From Arthrobacter agilis (GTDB lineage: Bacteria; Actinomycetota; Actinomycetes; Actinomycetales; Micrococcaceae), in contig NZ_JAUSXO010000001.1 in the NCBI RefSeq assembly GCF_030816075.1, positions 2,480,001-2,544,000 of the forward strand: 64,000 nucleotides of DNA. The letters are read 5' to 3'. The stretch's first letter is position 1. Each line of letters opens with the position of its first letter. The notes beneath the pieces are model-generated. The model was given only the letters and a program-made list of their open reading frames with translations. It ran no database searches and had not been told where the DNA came from. Made by a program: the position numbers and the translations under genes. Shown one piece after another: positions 35,382 to 45,110 of this stretch.

Positions 35382-37301
35382 CTACCACTGCTCGGACTGG
35401 GCGCTGGAGCGCCCCGATCCGGCGCCGGCACCCTTGCCCTGGCGGGGCTTGCGGTTGGCCTCACCCGTGAAGCGGGTGTCGCCGTCGCGCTTCGGGAAGT
35501 CCTTCTTGAAGGGCTTCTTGAACTCGCCCGCGCCGCGGTTGCCCGCGGGCTTGCGGCCCTTGTCGAGCTCGAGGTGGATGAGCTCGCCGCCGATGCGCGT
35601 CTTGGACAATGCCCGCAGCTGGTCCTTCGACAGGTCTGCGGGGAGCTCCACGAGGCTGTGGTCCGCACGGATGTCGATGCCGCCGATCTGCGAGGAGGAC
35701 AGGCCACCCTCATTGGCGATCGCACCGACGATGGAGCCGGGCATCACACGCTGGCGACGGCCCACCGCGATGCGGTAGGTGGCGTTGCCCTCGGTGAGGG
35801 TGCGCGTGGGGCCACGCGACCCGAAGGCGTCCTTGCGTCCCTCGGCGCGCTCACGCTGGCCGGCGGGAGCGACGGGGATGTCCTGCACGAGGATCGGCTG
35901 GCCGCCCTGCGCCATGACGGCGAGTGCGGCAGCGATCTCCGCGGCGGGGACGTCGTGCTCCCGCTCGTAGTTCGCGATGAGATCGCGGAACAGGGACACG
36001 TCCTCGGTGGCCAGGGTCTTCGTGATCTTGTCCGCGAACTTGCCGAGGCGCAGCTCGTTGATCGTTGCCGTGGAGGGCAGCTGCATCTGCTCGACGGGCT
36101 GGCGCGTGGCCTTCTCGATCGAACGGAGCAGGTACTTCTCACGCGGGGTGATGAAGAGGATCGCGTCACCCGAACGGCCGGCACGGCCCGTACGGCCGAT
36201 GCGGTGCACGTAGGACTCGGTGTCGTGCGGGATGTCGTAGTTCACGACGAGCGAGATGCGCTCCACATCGAGGCCACGGGCTGCGACGTCCGTGGCGACG
36301 AGGATGTCGATCTTGCCGTCACGCAGGGCCTCGACCGTGCGCTCACGCTGCTGCTGGGGGATGTCTCCGTTGATGGCTGCAGCCGAGAAGCCCCGTGAAC
36401 GCAACTTGTCCGCCAGGTCTTCGGTAGCCATCTTGGTGCGGACGAAGGCGATGATGCCGTCGTAGTCCTCCACCTCGAGGATGCGGGTCATCGCGTCCAG
36501 CTTGTGCGGGCCCATGACCTGCAGGTAGCGCTGGCGCGTGTTGGTGCCCGTGGTGGTCTTGCCCTTGACCGAGATCTCGGCCGGATCGTTCAGGTACTTC
36601 TTGGCGATGCGGCGGATGGCGGGGGGCATGGTCGCGGAGAACAGTGCAACCTGCTTCTCCGCCGGCGTCGAGGAGAGGATCTTCTCCACGTCCTCGGCGA
36701 AGCCCATGCGCAGCATCTCGTCGGCCTCGTCGAGCACGACGTACTCGAGGTTGGACAGATCGAGCGAGCCCTTCTCGATGTGGTCGATCACGCGGCCGGG
36801 GGTACCCACGACGACCTGCGCGCCGCGGCGGAGCCCGGTGAGCTGGGGGCCGTAGGGCGATCCGCCGTAGACGGGGAGGACGGTGAAGCCCTCCATGTGC
36901 TTGGCGTAGGACGTGAAGGCCTCGGCCACCTGCAGTGCGAGTTCGCGGGTCGGTGCGAGCACCAGGACCTGCGTGTTCTTGCTGGGGCCGCCGTTGACGT
37001 CGGCGAGCTCTGCCATCTTCGACAGCGCGGGGATGGCGAACGCGGCGGTCTTGCCGGTACCGGTCTGCGCGAGGCCGACGACGTCGCGGCCTTCGAGCAG
37101 TGCCGGGATGGTGGCGGCCTGGATGGGTGACGGCTTCTCGTACCCGACGTCGGACAGTGCGGCGAGGACGCGACCGTCGAGGTTCAGGTCGGTGAAGCGG
37201 ACGGTGACGCCGTCGTCGTCGGACTCGACAGCGGGGACCGCTGCGGTGGCTTCGGCGTCGGGCGTGGTGTCGGTGACGTTTTCGAACAGGTTTTCAGGCA
37301 C
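35382..37301 (-). CDS. DEAD-box RNA helicase with C-terminal RNA-binding domain
   Basis: 639 residues. Helicase motifs in order: Q motif GYEKPSPIQ, Walker A AQTGTGKTAAF, PTRELALQ, TPGR, VLDEADEML, SAT, then HRIGRTGRAGR. After residue about 470 comes a DbpA-type RNA-binding domain (TYRIAVGRRQRVMPGSIVGAIANEGGLSS) and a Lys/Gly-rich tail. The build is that of CsdA/DeaD, which unwinds structured RNA in ribosome assembly and cold growth. A leader of about 240 nt without a gene lies upstream, as is usual for cold-responsive helicase genes. Confidence 0.93.
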   Translation of the reverse strand: MPENLFENVTDTTPDAEATAAVPAVESDDDGVTVRFTDLNLDGRVLAALSDVGYEKPSPIQAATIPALLEGRDVVGLAQTGTGKTAAFAIPALSKMAELADVNGGPSKNTQVLVLAPTRELALQVAEAFTSYAKHMEGFTVLPVYGGSPYGPQLTGLRRGAQVVVGTPGRVIDHIEKGSLDLSNLEYVVLDEADEMLRMGFAEDVEKILSSTPAEKQVALFSATMPPAIRRIAKKYLNDPAEISVKGKTTTGTNTRQRYLQVMGPHKLDAMTRILEVEDYDGIIAFVRTKMATEDLADKLRSRGFSAAAINGDIPQQQRERTVEALRDGKIDILVATDVAARGLDVERISLVVNYDIPHDTESYVHRIGRTGRAGRSGDAILFITPREKYLLRSIEKATRQPVEQMQLPSTATINELRLGKFADKITKTLATEDVSLFRDLIANYEREHDVPAAEIAAALAVMAQGGQPILVQDIPVAPAGQRERAEGRKDAFGSRGPTRTLTEGNATYRIAVGRRQRVMPGSIVGAIANEGGLSSSQIGGIDIRADHSLVELPADLSKDQLRALSKTRIGGELIHLELDKGRKPAGNRGAGEFKKPFKKDFPKRDGDTRFTGEANRKPRQGKGAGAGSGRSSAQSEQW

Positions 37302-37632
37302 GGGAAAGAGTCCTCCAGATAGGTGCCGGACGGCCTGGCGGGAGACCGCAGGGCCGAGTGAACGTAGAAATCCGGCACTGTTTCAATCCCGCGGCAGGAC
37401 TTCCTGTCACACCTGTTCTCTGCTCTCACAGCAGTGATGTGTGACTTTTCTTCTCGCCGGCGCTCCCTGATGAATCTGCTCGCGAGTCTTCGCTCCGAGC
37501 CCCAACACAACCTATCCGGCCCTAAGGGGCGGAAATAAAGGGAATACCGGTGTGGGGGATACCTCCAGTCTACGGCACGTCCGCCCCCCTCCGTTCACCG
37601 GAGAGGTCGCCCGGCGCGTGACCTTCGGCACG
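37302..37632. other. Gene-free leader upstream of the helicase
   Basis: No ORF here looks like a gene. GTCACAC and GTGTGAC at about 37407 and 37438 form imperfect hairpin arms, and the base composition drops to a mix with TTTCTT and AAATAAAG. It fits a long 5' leader of the helicase mRNA on the minus strand plus the promoter, then the short gap after the MOSC gene stop. I see no known riboswitch fold. Confidence 0.45.
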
Positions 37633-38289
37633 TCAGGCCGGAGCGGGTACCCTCAGCCCCTGCAGCGCGGCCTTGCGCACCTGCGGGGTGAGGGCGAGGT
37701 GACCGGCCGCTGCGGCGTCGAGCAGCCGCTGCGCCTGCTGCCCGTCGAGCCCCGCGTACACCTGCGCCGCGGTGACCCCGTGCTCGGGGACGCTGACGAG
37801 GCGGACGGCGTCGCCCGCGGTGATCGCGCCCTTCGACACGACGCTCAGGTACGTGCCGACGCGGTTGGCCTCCGCGAAGCGCCGGACCCAGGACCGCTCC
37901 CCCAGGTAGCGTGCGAAGTTCACGCACGGCGTGCGCGGCATGGTCGCCTCGAGCACCACCTGGGCGCCGATGGCCCAGCGTTCGCCGATCACGGCGTTCG
38001 AGGCGTCGATGCCGGCCACGCGGAGATTCTCCCCGAAGAGGCCCGGCGGGATGTCGCGTCCCAGATCGCGGGCCCAGAAGTCGGCGTCGTCCTGCGCGTA
38101 GGCGTAGAGCGCCTTCACGGGACCGCCGTGGTGCTTGCGGCTGGCCTGCACGTCGCCGGTGAGGCCCAGCGGGTGGACGTTCACCGGCCCCTCGACCGGG
38201 CGCTTGTCGATCGCGGTCACCCCCGTGGAGTCCTTCGTGGGCAGCAGTGCGTGCACGCGACAGACGGCGAGGAGGGTGCCAGTGGTCAT
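37633..38289 (-). CDS. MOSC-domain protein
   Basis: 218 residues from ATG 38289; AGGA lies about eight bases upstream. MOSC fold with DVHPLGLTGD-like beginning (NVHPLGLTGDVQASRKHHGG), then GENLRVAGIDASNAVIGERWAIG and TPCVNFARYLGERSW, which has the conserved Cys. This is the YiiM-like stand-alone type that works in molybdenum-sulfur transfer or reduction of hydroxylated bases. It has no molybdenum gene beside it. An ATG at 38298 would add three residues. Confidence 0.82.
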   Translation of the reverse strand: MTTGTLLAVCRVHALLPTKDSTGVTAIDKRPVEGPVNVHPLGLTGDVQASRKHHGGPVKALYAYAQDDADFWARDLGRDIPPGLFGENLRVAGIDASNAVIGERWAIGAQVVLEATMPRTPCVNFARYLGERSWVRRFAEANRVGTYLSVVSKGAITAGDAVRLVSVPEHGVTAAQVYAGLDGQQAQRLLDAAAAGHLALTPQVRKAALQGLRVPAPA

Positions 38290-38346
38290 GGCGACCATCC
38301 TATGCGGCGCCGCCTGCCTCCCGCCCCGCGGCCCACGACTCGCGGC

Positions 38347-39021
38347 TCACGGCTCGAACCGGTAGCCCATGCCGCTCTCGGTTACGAAGTAGCGGGGCGA
38401 GCCCGGATCGGGTTCGAGCTTCTTGCGCAGCTGCGCCATGTACACGCGGAGGTACTGCACGTCCTTGGCGTAGGCGGGACCCCAGACGTCGAGGAGGAGC
38501 TGCTGCTGCGAGACGAGCCGGCCCGGGTGCGCGATCAGCCGATCCACGATCTTCCACTCCGTGGGCGTCAGCCGCACGTCCTTCCCGTCCCTCACCACGC
38601 GGCGGGCCCCGGCGTCGAGCAGGAAGTCAGGGGTCTCGAGCACGGGCGCGTCGGCCTCGACGGCGGCACGCCGGGCCGCCGCGCGGAGCCGCGCGAGCAG
38701 CTCGTCGAGGCCGAAGGGCTTGGTCACGTAGTCGTCGGCGCCGGCGTCGAGGGCATCGACCTTGTCCTGCGACCCGTGGCGGGCCGACAGCACGATGATG
38801 TGCACCTGCGACCACCCGCGGATCCGGCGGATGACCTCCACCCCGTCGAGGTCCGGCAGGCCGAGGTCCAGCACGATGATGTCCGGATGGTGCTCCGACG
38901 CGGCGGCGAGCGCTGTCTCGCCGTCGACCGCCGTGACGCACTGGTAGCCGTAGGCTCGGAGGTTGATCTCCAGGGCGCGGAGGAGCTGCGGTTCGTCGTC
39001 GACCACCAGCACGCGCGTCAC
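38347..39021 (-). CDS. kdpE: KdpE-type response regulator
   Basis: 224 residues from GTG 39021. Receiver domain with VVDDEP, phosphoacceptor Asp52 in IIVLDLGLPD, and LSAR/KPF. Winged helix with RLTPTEWKIVDRLIAHPGRLVSQQQLLLDVWGPAYAKD, the KdpE signature. Its start overlaps the kinase stop (GTGA). KdpE normally turns on the K+ uptake genes kdpFABC, none of which are in this window. Confidence 0.88.
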   Translation of the reverse strand: MTRVLVVDDEPQLLRALEINLRAYGYQCVTAVDGETALAAASEHHPDIIVLDLGLPDLDGVEVIRRIRGWSQVHIIVLSARHGSQDKVDALDAGADDYVTKPFGLDELLARLRAAARRAAVEADAPVLETPDFLLDAGARRVVRDGKDVRLTPTEWKIVDRLIAHPGRLVSQQQLLLDVWGPAYAKDVQYLRVYMAQLRKKLEPDPGSPRYFVTESGMGYRFEP

Positions 39022-40697
39022 CGGCCCGCTCCTGTCGAGATGGGCAGGCGGATCACGAGCGTGAGCCCGCCGCCCGGTGTCTGCTCGGCGTCGAGGACGC
39101 CCCCCATGACCTCGGTGAACCCCTTGGCGACGGCCAGGCCCAGCCCCACACCGGCGCCCGACGGCGCGTCGTCGAGGCGCTGGAACGGGCGGAACATCGT
39201 GGCGACGTCGTCCCGCGACACGCCCTGGCCGTGATCGATGACGCGCAGTTCGCTCGCGGGGAAGTCGTCGATGAGCGCCCTGCCGGTTCCCCCGATGGAG
39301 GCCGTGACCTCGATCAGCGAGTCCGGGGCGTACTTCACGGCGTTCTCGACGATGTTCGCGAGCACCCGCTCCAGCAGCCCCGGGTCGGCCTCGATGGCCG
39401 GCAGGTTCGGCGGGATGGACACCCGCACGCGGTCCTCGGGCACATTGGCGAGGGCGGGTCCGACGACGTCCGTCCACTTCAACGGCTGCACGTGCGCGTT
39501 CACGGCGTCCCCGCTGATGCGCGACATATCGAGGAGGTTGTTCACGAGCGCGTCGAGCCGGTCCGAGTAGTCCTCGATGGTCTCGAGCAGTTCGTCCTCG
39601 TCCTCCTGGGAGAAGCTGACGTCGGACCGCCGGAGGCTGCTGACGGCGAGCTTGATACCGGCGAGCGGTGTCCGCAGGTCATGGGACACCGAGCGGAGGA
39701 TCGCCGTGCGCATCACGTTGCCCTCCACGAGCCGGCGGTTAGTCCGGGTGCTCGCGAGGAGTTCCTGCCGCTGGAGCATGGACCGCAGCTGTCCGGCGAA
39801 CGCGGTCAGGAGGCCGCGGTCCCGTGCCGACAGCTGGTGCCCGTACAGTGCGAGCGAGAAGTCGCCGTCGACGGGTTCGAGCACGGTGGCGGTGTCGACG
39901 GTCCAGACGTCCGGAGGCGTCGAGCCCTCCTGCGCTCCGGCACCCGCTCCGGCACCCGCTCCGACGGCCTGCGTCACTCCCGGCCGGACCCCCTGCCCGG
40001 GACTCTGTTCCGGAGTCCGCCCTGGACCCCGCTCTGAACCCTGCTCTCGACCCGGGGGGACGGTGTCGGGGCGCCGTGATCCGCCCGGGGTGTCCGCCGG
40101 GCGCGGCAGGGCCCGGACGGCGAGGGCCTTGCGCTCCCGCACGGCAGCCCTCGATGGAGTGCCCGCTGGACCGGCGTCCTGCGGCTCCGCCGGCCCGAAC
40201 AGCGCCACGGCCTCGACGTCGAACTGGGCCTGGACATGGCGCAGGAAACCCTGCAGCGTGTCCTCCTCCGCCAGGGCACCGCGCGCCAGCTCCCCGAGCA
40301 GTGCCGCCTCCTGCTGCGCGAGGACCGCCTCCCGCGACCGGCGGGCGGAGAGCCCGACGACGAGTGACACCGTCGTCGCGACGGTGATGAAGATCAGCAC
40401 CGTGAGCACGTTCTCCGCGTCGGAGATCTCGAGCGAGCCGAAGGGCTCAGTGGAGGTGTAGTTCAGGATGATGCTGCTCCACAGGGCGGCCAGCAGGGCG
40501 GGCCACAGGCCTCCGATCAGGGCGACGGCGATGACACCTGCGAGCTGGAACAGGACATCGACGGCGAGCAGCGAGTTGCCCGCCATGAAGACGCCGACCT
40601 CGAGCAGCGGGGGCAGGATCAGGGCGACCGCGCAGCCCGCGATGACCCGCGGACGGCTGACGGGAGCCGCGAGGGTACGCCGGGCCGTCGCGACCAT
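39018..40697 (-). CDS. kdpD: Short KdpD-like histidine kinase lacking the N-terminal KdpD domain
   Basis: 559 residues from ATG 40697. Four membrane helices of the DUF4118 type (15-105), a GAF-like region (120-320) broken by a stretch rich in Gly/Ala/Pro near 190-255 (with GAGAGAGAG), then HisKA (SVSHDLRTPLAGIK) and HATPase (NIVENAVKYAPD, DHGQGVS). Usual KdpD has about 850-900 residues and starts with a Walker-like KdpD/Usp region, missing here. The start is placed at 40697 because it touches the GT87 stop (TGATG); an open frame continues to 41210 but is antisense-free only as overlap. Confidence 0.78.
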   Translation of the reverse strand: MVATARRTLAAPVSRPRVIAGCAVALILPPLLEVGVFMAGNSLLAVDVLFQLAGVIAVALIGGLWPALLAALWSSIILNYTSTEPFGSLEISDAENVLTVLIFITVATTVSLVVGLSARRSREAVLAQQEAALLGELARGALAEEDTLQGFLRHVQAQFDVEAVALFGPAEPQDAGPAGTPSRAAVRERKALAVRALPRPADTPGGSRRPDTVPPGREQGSERGPGRTPEQSPGQGVRPGVTQAVGAGAGAGAGAQEGSTPPDVWTVDTATVLEPVDGDFSLALYGHQLSARDRGLLTAFAGQLRSMLQRQELLASTRTNRRLVEGNVMRTAILRSVSHDLRTPLAGIKLAVSSLRRSDVSFSQEDEDELLETIEDYSDRLDALVNNLLDMSRISGDAVNAHVQPLKWTDVVGPALANVPEDRVRVSIPPNLPAIEADPGLLERVLANIVENAVKYAPDSLIEVTASIGGTGRALIDDFPASELRVIDHGQGVSRDDVATMFRPFQRLDDAPSGAGVGLGLAVAKGFTEVMGGVLDAEQTPGGGLTLVIRLPISTGAGR

Positions 40698-42025
40698 CAG
40701 CGGTTGCGGAGGCCGGGGGCGGCGTCGACGCTGTCCGCCGGGTCCGCCGCACGGCCGGATCCCGGCACCTGCCCGGTCCCCGCGCCGGCCGCGCGCAGCT
40801 GCAGGGTCCGTGACAGGAGGACCCAGAAGACGGCGATGGCGAGGGCGCAGAACACGCCCGCACTGGAGGCCATGAGCCAGCCGGTGGTCAGCTGCGAGTC
40901 CAGGTCCTCTGCGCCGAGCAGCAGGCCGATCGTCTTCGGCGAATAGACGAAGACCAGGAGGGTGACCACGAGGAGGACGGCCGCCGACGCACGGTAGGAC
41001 CGCAGCTCCGCCGGCAGCTTCGCGGCCTGACCGGCGAGCACGGCCAGCACCAGGACGATCCACACCCAGTGGTGGGACCACGAGATGGGCGAGATCAGCA
41101 GCATGAGCAGCGACGTCATGGCGATCGGCAGGAAGCGGTCCCCGCGGCGTGCCGAGGTCCGGATGACGTAGGCGGTCGCGGCGACGAGCAGGAGTGAGAG
41201 AACGAGCCACGGGACCGTGGCGGGGAAGTCGGGCCCCAGGAAGTGGAGGATGGCGCCGCGGACCGAGAGGTTGTCCACATAGCCCTCACCGCCGATCCGT
41301 CCGGTGTCGCGGAGCATCTGCAGCCAGTACGTCGTCGACTCGGCCGGCAGGAGGAGGAAGCCGAGCGCGATGGTCCCGAGGAAACCCGCGGCCATGGTGA
41401 AGAGCTGCTTCCACTCGCCGCGCACCAGGAAATACAGGCCGAAGACCAGCGGCGTCAGCTTGATGCCGGCGGCGATGCCCGTGAGCAGACCCGTGGGCAT
41501 CCGCCGGTGCGGGCCGGAGAGCAGGTCGGCGGCGATCATCGCGAACAGCAGGATGTTGACCTGCGAGAAGGCCATGGTCTCGCGCCACGGACCGAGCAGG
41601 CAGACCAGGCCGGTCCCCGCGATCGCGAGGGGCAGTGCCGTGGGATGGGCGACCACGTCCCGCAGGCCGCGGAAGCCGCCGAGGTACCGCGTGATCAGCA
41701 GGGACGTCACGGCGGCGATGAGCACGGACACGCCCACGAAGAGGACGGCGCCGGTCTCCGCGCTCACGAGTGTCAGGACGGTGAACCCCAGGGCGGCGAA
41801 CGGCGGGTAGGTGAACAGGAGCGAGCCCTCGCCCTCGCCGAAGGACCGCGTGTAGAGGGAGCCGTCGCCGTCGACCACGGACTGCCCGCCCATGCGGTAG
41901 ACCCTGAAATCGAGACCGATGAAATCGGCCCAGGCGAACGCCCAGACGGCCAGGGCCCCTGCCACGACCACCGCCGCGACGAGGCCCAGCGCCCGGACCG
42001 TCGCCGGGGTACTGCGCTGGCTCAT
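40697..42025 (-). CDS. GT87-family mannosyltransferase-like membrane protein
   Basis: 442 residues with about ten to twelve membrane helices. The first loop has [18 protein letters not shown], with the Asp that is the catalytic base in GT87 alpha-mannosyltransferases (polyprenyl-phosphate-mannose users, e.g. PimE). It likely adds mannose to phosphoinositides or glycolipids on the outer face of the membrane. GGAAGGA is four bases before the ATG. It is translationally coupled to the short KdpD-like kinase. Confidence 0.8.
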   Translation of the reverse strand: MSQRSTPATVRALGLVAAVVVAGALAVWAFAWADFIGLDFRVYRMGGQSVVDGDGSLYTRSFGEGEGSLLFTYPPFAALGFTVLTLVSAETGAVLFVGVSVLIAAVTSLLITRYLGGFRGLRDVVAHPTALPLAIAGTGLVCLLGPWRETMAFSQVNILLFAMIAADLLSGPHRRMPTGLLTGIAAGIKLTPLVFGLYFLVRGEWKQLFTMAAGFLGTIALGFLLLPAESTTYWLQMLRDTGRIGGEGYVDNLSVRGAILHFLGPDFPATVPWLVLSLLLVAATAYVIRTSARRGDRFLPIAMTSLLMLLISPISWSHHWVWIVLVLAVLAGQAAKLPAELRSYRASAAVLLVVTLLVFVYSPKTIGLLLGAEDLDSQLTTGWLMASSAGVFCALAIAVFWVLLSRTLQLRAAGAGTGQVPGSGRAADPADSVDAAPGLRNR

Positions 42026-42172
42026 GCTTTCCTTCCGAAGGGCGGGGTCCTTGTACCGGCCGGGTGGAACCCCGGGAACGGCTCATCCAGTGTAGGCACG
42101 GCCCCCGGGGTACCGCCCGCGGGCGGGTATGTTGGAAATCACCCTGCCCGACCCCGAAAGGCTCCTGCACCG

Positions 42173-43375
42173 ATGCCCTCCTCCAGCGGAACCACCCCCG
42201 CCGCACCCATCGCCATCACGAATGCGCACGTCGTCCCGATCGACGGCGAGCCCTTCGACGGCACCGTCCTCGTCGAGGACGGCCGCATCTCGGCCCTCGG
42301 CCCCTCCGTCGAGGTGCCCGACGCCGCCACCGTGATCGACGCCGGCGGCAAGTGGCTGCTCCCCGGCTTCGTCGACGCCCACGTGCACCTCGGTACGCAC
42401 GAGGAGGGCGAGGGCACGGCCGGCGACGACACCAACGAGATGACCGAACCGAACACCGCCGGCGTCCGTGCGATCGACGCGATCAATCCCTACGACCCCG
42501 GGTTCGACGACGCCCTCGCCGGCGGTGTGACCACGGTCAACGTGAACCCCGGCTCCGGCAACCCGATCGGCGGTCTCGCCGTCGCACTCCACACGCACGG
42601 GCGCTACCTCGAGGAGATGGTGCTGCGCTCCCCCAGCGGCCTGAAGTCCGCGCTCGGCGAGAACCCGAAGCGCGTGTACGGCGGCAAGGGCAAGATGCCG
42701 TCCACACGCCTCGGTACCGCCCTCGTCATCCGCGAGGCGTTCATGAAGGCCCAGAACTACATGGGCAAGGCGGACGAGAACGCCCGCGACCCCCACCTCG
42801 AGGCCCTCGCCATGGTCCTGCGGCGCGAGATCCCCTGGCGCCAGCACGCGCACCGCGCGGACGACATCGCGACCGCCCTCCGGATCGCCGACGAGTTCGG
42901 GTACGACCTCGTCCTCGACCACGGCACGGAGGCGCACCTCCTCGGCGACGTGCTGGCGGAGCGTGGCACCCCCGTGCTGATCGGGCCCCTGTTCACCACG
43001 AAGTCCAAGGTGGAGCTGCGGGGCCGCTCCATCGCCAATCCCGGCAAGCTCGCCCGGGCCGGCGTGGAGATCTCGATCATCACCGACCACCCCGTGATCC
43101 CGATCAACTTCCTGGTGCACCAGGCAACCCTCGCGATCAAGGAGGGCCTGGACCGGGAGACGGCGCTGCGCTCCATCACGATCAACCCCGCGAAGGTCCT
43201 CGGGCTCGCGGACCGCCTCGGTTCGCTCGCCGTCGGCAAGGACGCGGACCTGGTGCTCTGGAGCGGTGATCCGCTCGACGTGATGCAGCGGGCGCTGCAG
43301 GTGTGGATCGGCGGCACGGAGGTCTACTCCTACGACACCGGGACCCGCAGCGGCACCGTAGCGCCGCGGGGCTAG
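42173..43375 (+). CDS. Amidohydrolase (imidazolonepropionase-like)
   Basis: 400 residues from ATG 42173. Metallo-dependent hydrolase fold: [22 protein letters not shown] gives the HxH metal pair, then [24 protein letters not shown] with the catalytic Asp region, and [29 protein letters not shown] at the end. Members hydrolyse imidazolone, isoaspartyl or dipeptide-like substrates; this one is not close enough to assign. Long low-complexity frames extend upstream but overlap the GT87 gene antisense. It is divergent from the GT87 gene. Confidence 0.85.
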   Translation: MPSSSGTTPAAPIAITNAHVVPIDGEPFDGTVLVEDGRISALGPSVEVPDAATVIDAGGKWLLPGFVDAHVHLGTHEEGEGTAGDDTNEMTEPNTAGVRAIDAINPYDPGFDDALAGGVTTVNVNPGSGNPIGGLAVALHTHGRYLEEMVLRSPSGLKSALGENPKRVYGGKGKMPSTRLGTALVIREAFMKAQNYMGKADENARDPHLEALAMVLRREIPWRQHAHRADDIATALRIADEFGYDLVLDHGTEAHLLGDVLAERGTPVLIGPLFTTKSKVELRGRSIANPGKLARAGVEISIITDHPVIPINFLVHQATLAIKEGLDRETALRSITINPAKVLGLADRLGSLAVGKDADLVLWSGDPLDVMQRALQVWIGGTEVYSYDTGTRSGTVAPRG

Positions 43376-43387
43376 GCGGCCGCACCG

Positions 43388-43813
43388 ATGGGTCCCCGGA
43401 CGGAACCGCTGCCGCCACGGCCGTTTCCGCTGCGCGCGGCGATCATCCTGGAACTCGTGATCTCGGTGCTGCTGCTCATCGCGGCCGGCACCTTCATCAC
43501 GTCGGCCGCGGTGCAGGACCTCGAGCGGGCAGGCTTCATCGGGCTCGGGGCGCTCTTCGGGGCACTCGCCGTCCTGCAGCTGCTCCTCCTGCTCCCGCTG
43601 CGCCGGGGCAGGAGGAGCGCCCGCGAGCTGCTGAGCACCATCGGGATCATCGTCGGCGTGCCCGTCATCGTCCGCGGGACGCCGGGCCTGTCCCTGATCG
43701 CGGCGGCGATGCTCGTCGCGGTGCTGCTGCTGTGGCTGCCGCAGAGCAGCGACTACTTCCAGCTGACCCAGCCGAAGGCGAGGAAACGCTTCCGGTTGCC
43801 GGGTTCGCGCTAG
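43388..43813 (+). CDS. Small multi-helix membrane protein
   Basis: 141 residues with four hydrophobic segments and a basic linker after residue 70 (LRRGRRSAREL). It begins 12 bp after the amidohydrolase stop, so it is probably in the same operon. No family recognised. The C-terminal tail (TQPKARKRFRLPGSR) is basic. Confidence 0.65.
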   Translation: MGPRTEPLPPRPFPLRAAIILELVISVLLLIAAGTFITSAAVQDLERAGFIGLGALFGALAVLQLLLLLPLRRGRRSARELLSTIGIIVGVPVIVRGTPGLSLIAAAMLVAVLLLWLPQSSDYFQLTQPKARKRFRLPGSR

Positions 43814-43875
43814 CGCCCGGACCGGCACGTCCGGGCGCCAGCGGCCCGATGCCGGATCGCCCCGGTCCGGACACA

Positions 43876-43907
43876 CGAAGGGCCCCTCCGGCAGGAGGGG
43901 CCCTTCG
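43876..43907. terminator. Bidirectional terminator between converging operons
   Basis: Perfect 14-bp stem CGAAGGGCCCCTCC 43876-43889 / 43894-43907, loop GGCA. It serves both the membrane protein at 43388 (plus) and metB (minus). Confidence 0.8.
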
Positions 43908-43916
43908 CATCAGGAA

Positions 43917-45080
43917 CTAGCGCAGGGAAGAGATGGCCCGCTCGAGATCCGCGATCAGGTCCTCGAGGTCCTCGATCCCGACGGACAGGCGGACCAGGTT
44001 CTCCGGGACCGCCAGTTCGGTGCCCTTGACCGATGCGTGCGTCATGTCGGACGGGTAGTTCATCAGCGACTCGATGCCGCCGAGGGACTCCGCGAGCAGG
44101 AAGACGTGCGTCGATTCGGCGACCTTCTTCGCGGCCTCCGCCCCGCCCTTGAACGTCACTGAGATCATGCCGCCGAAGTCCTTCATCTGGGCTGCGGCGA
44201 GGTCGTGGCCGGGGTGCTCGGGCAGACCGGGGTAGTAGACGCGCTCCACCTCGTCCTGGTCCTGGAGCCAGCGGGCGATCGCCGTGGCGTTCGAGGAGTG
44301 CCGGTCCATGCGCACGCCGAGGGTCTTGAGCCCACGGGTGGTGAGCCAGGCCTCCATGGGTGCGGACACGGCGCCGACGGCGAACTGGATGAAGCCGATC
44401 TTCTCGGCGAGCTCGTCGTCGTTCACGACGACGGCCCCGCCGCTGGCGTCCGAGTGCCCGCCGATGTACTTGGTCGTCGAGTGCACGACGACGTCCGCAC
44501 CGAACGTGAGCGGCTGCTGCAGGTAGGGCGAGGCGAACGTGTTGTCGACCACGAGCAGGGCACCGGCGTCGTGCGCGAGCTGCGCGGTCGCGGCGATGTC
44601 GGTGATCTTCATCATCGGGTTCGACGGCGTCTCGACCCAGACCATCTTCGTGTTGTTCGCGGCGATGGCGGCCCGGACGGCGTCCGGGTCCGCCATGTCC
44701 ACGGCCGTATTGGTGATGCCCCACTGGGACAGGACGCGGTCGATCAGGCGATACGTGCCGCCGTACGCGTCGTTGCCGAGGACGATGTGGTCGCCCGGCC
44801 GGAGGGCGGCACGGATCAGCGCGTCCTCCGCAGCGAGGCCCGACGAGAAGCTGAAGGCATGGCTGCCGCCCTCGAGCGCCGCGATCTGGAACTGCAGCGC
44901 ATCACGGGTGGGGTTGGTGCCGCGCCCGTACTCGTAGCCGTTGCGCAGCTTGCCGATGCCGTCCTGCGCGAACGTGGTGGTCTGGTACAGGGGCGGGATC
45001 ACCGCTCCCGTCGTGGGGTCGGGGGTCTGGCCTGCGTGGACGGCCCGGGTGTTGAAACCCTGGGCGTTCGGGTGCGTCAC
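43917..45080 (-). CDS. metB: Cystathionine gamma-synthase
   Basis: 387 residues; Cys/Met metabolism PLP enzyme. The PLP Lys is Lys204 in STTKYIGGHSD; YGRGTNPTRD holds the substrate Tyr/Arg, and FSSGLAAEDAL binds phosphate. Makes cystathionine from an O-acyl-homoserine and Cys, or acts as gamma-lyase in reverse. The cbs gene lies 30 bp upstream on the same strand. The pair suggests transsulfuration between Cys and Met, which could run in either direction; gamma-lyase is the alternative. Confidence 0.9.
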   Translation of the reverse strand: MTHPNAQGFNTRAVHAGQTPDPTTGAVIPPLYQTTTFAQDGIGKLRNGYEYGRGTNPTRDALQFQIAALEGGSHAFSFSSGLAAEDALIRAALRPGDHIVLGNDAYGGTYRLIDRVLSQWGITNTAVDMADPDAVRAAIAANNTKMVWVETPSNPMMKITDIAATAQLAHDAGALLVVDNTFASPYLQQPLTFGADVVVHSTTKYIGGHSDASGGAVVVNDDELAEKIGFIQFAVGAVSAPMEAWLTTRGLKTLGVRMDRHSSNATAIARWLQDQDEVERVYYPGLPEHPGHDLAAAQMKDFGGMISVTFKGGAEAAKKVAESTHVFLLAESLGGIESLMNYPSDMTHASVKGTELAVPENLVRLSVGIEDLEDLIADLERAISSLR

Positions 45081-45110
45081 GATGCTCCTGAGGATCCTGG
45101 TGGGAGTGGG

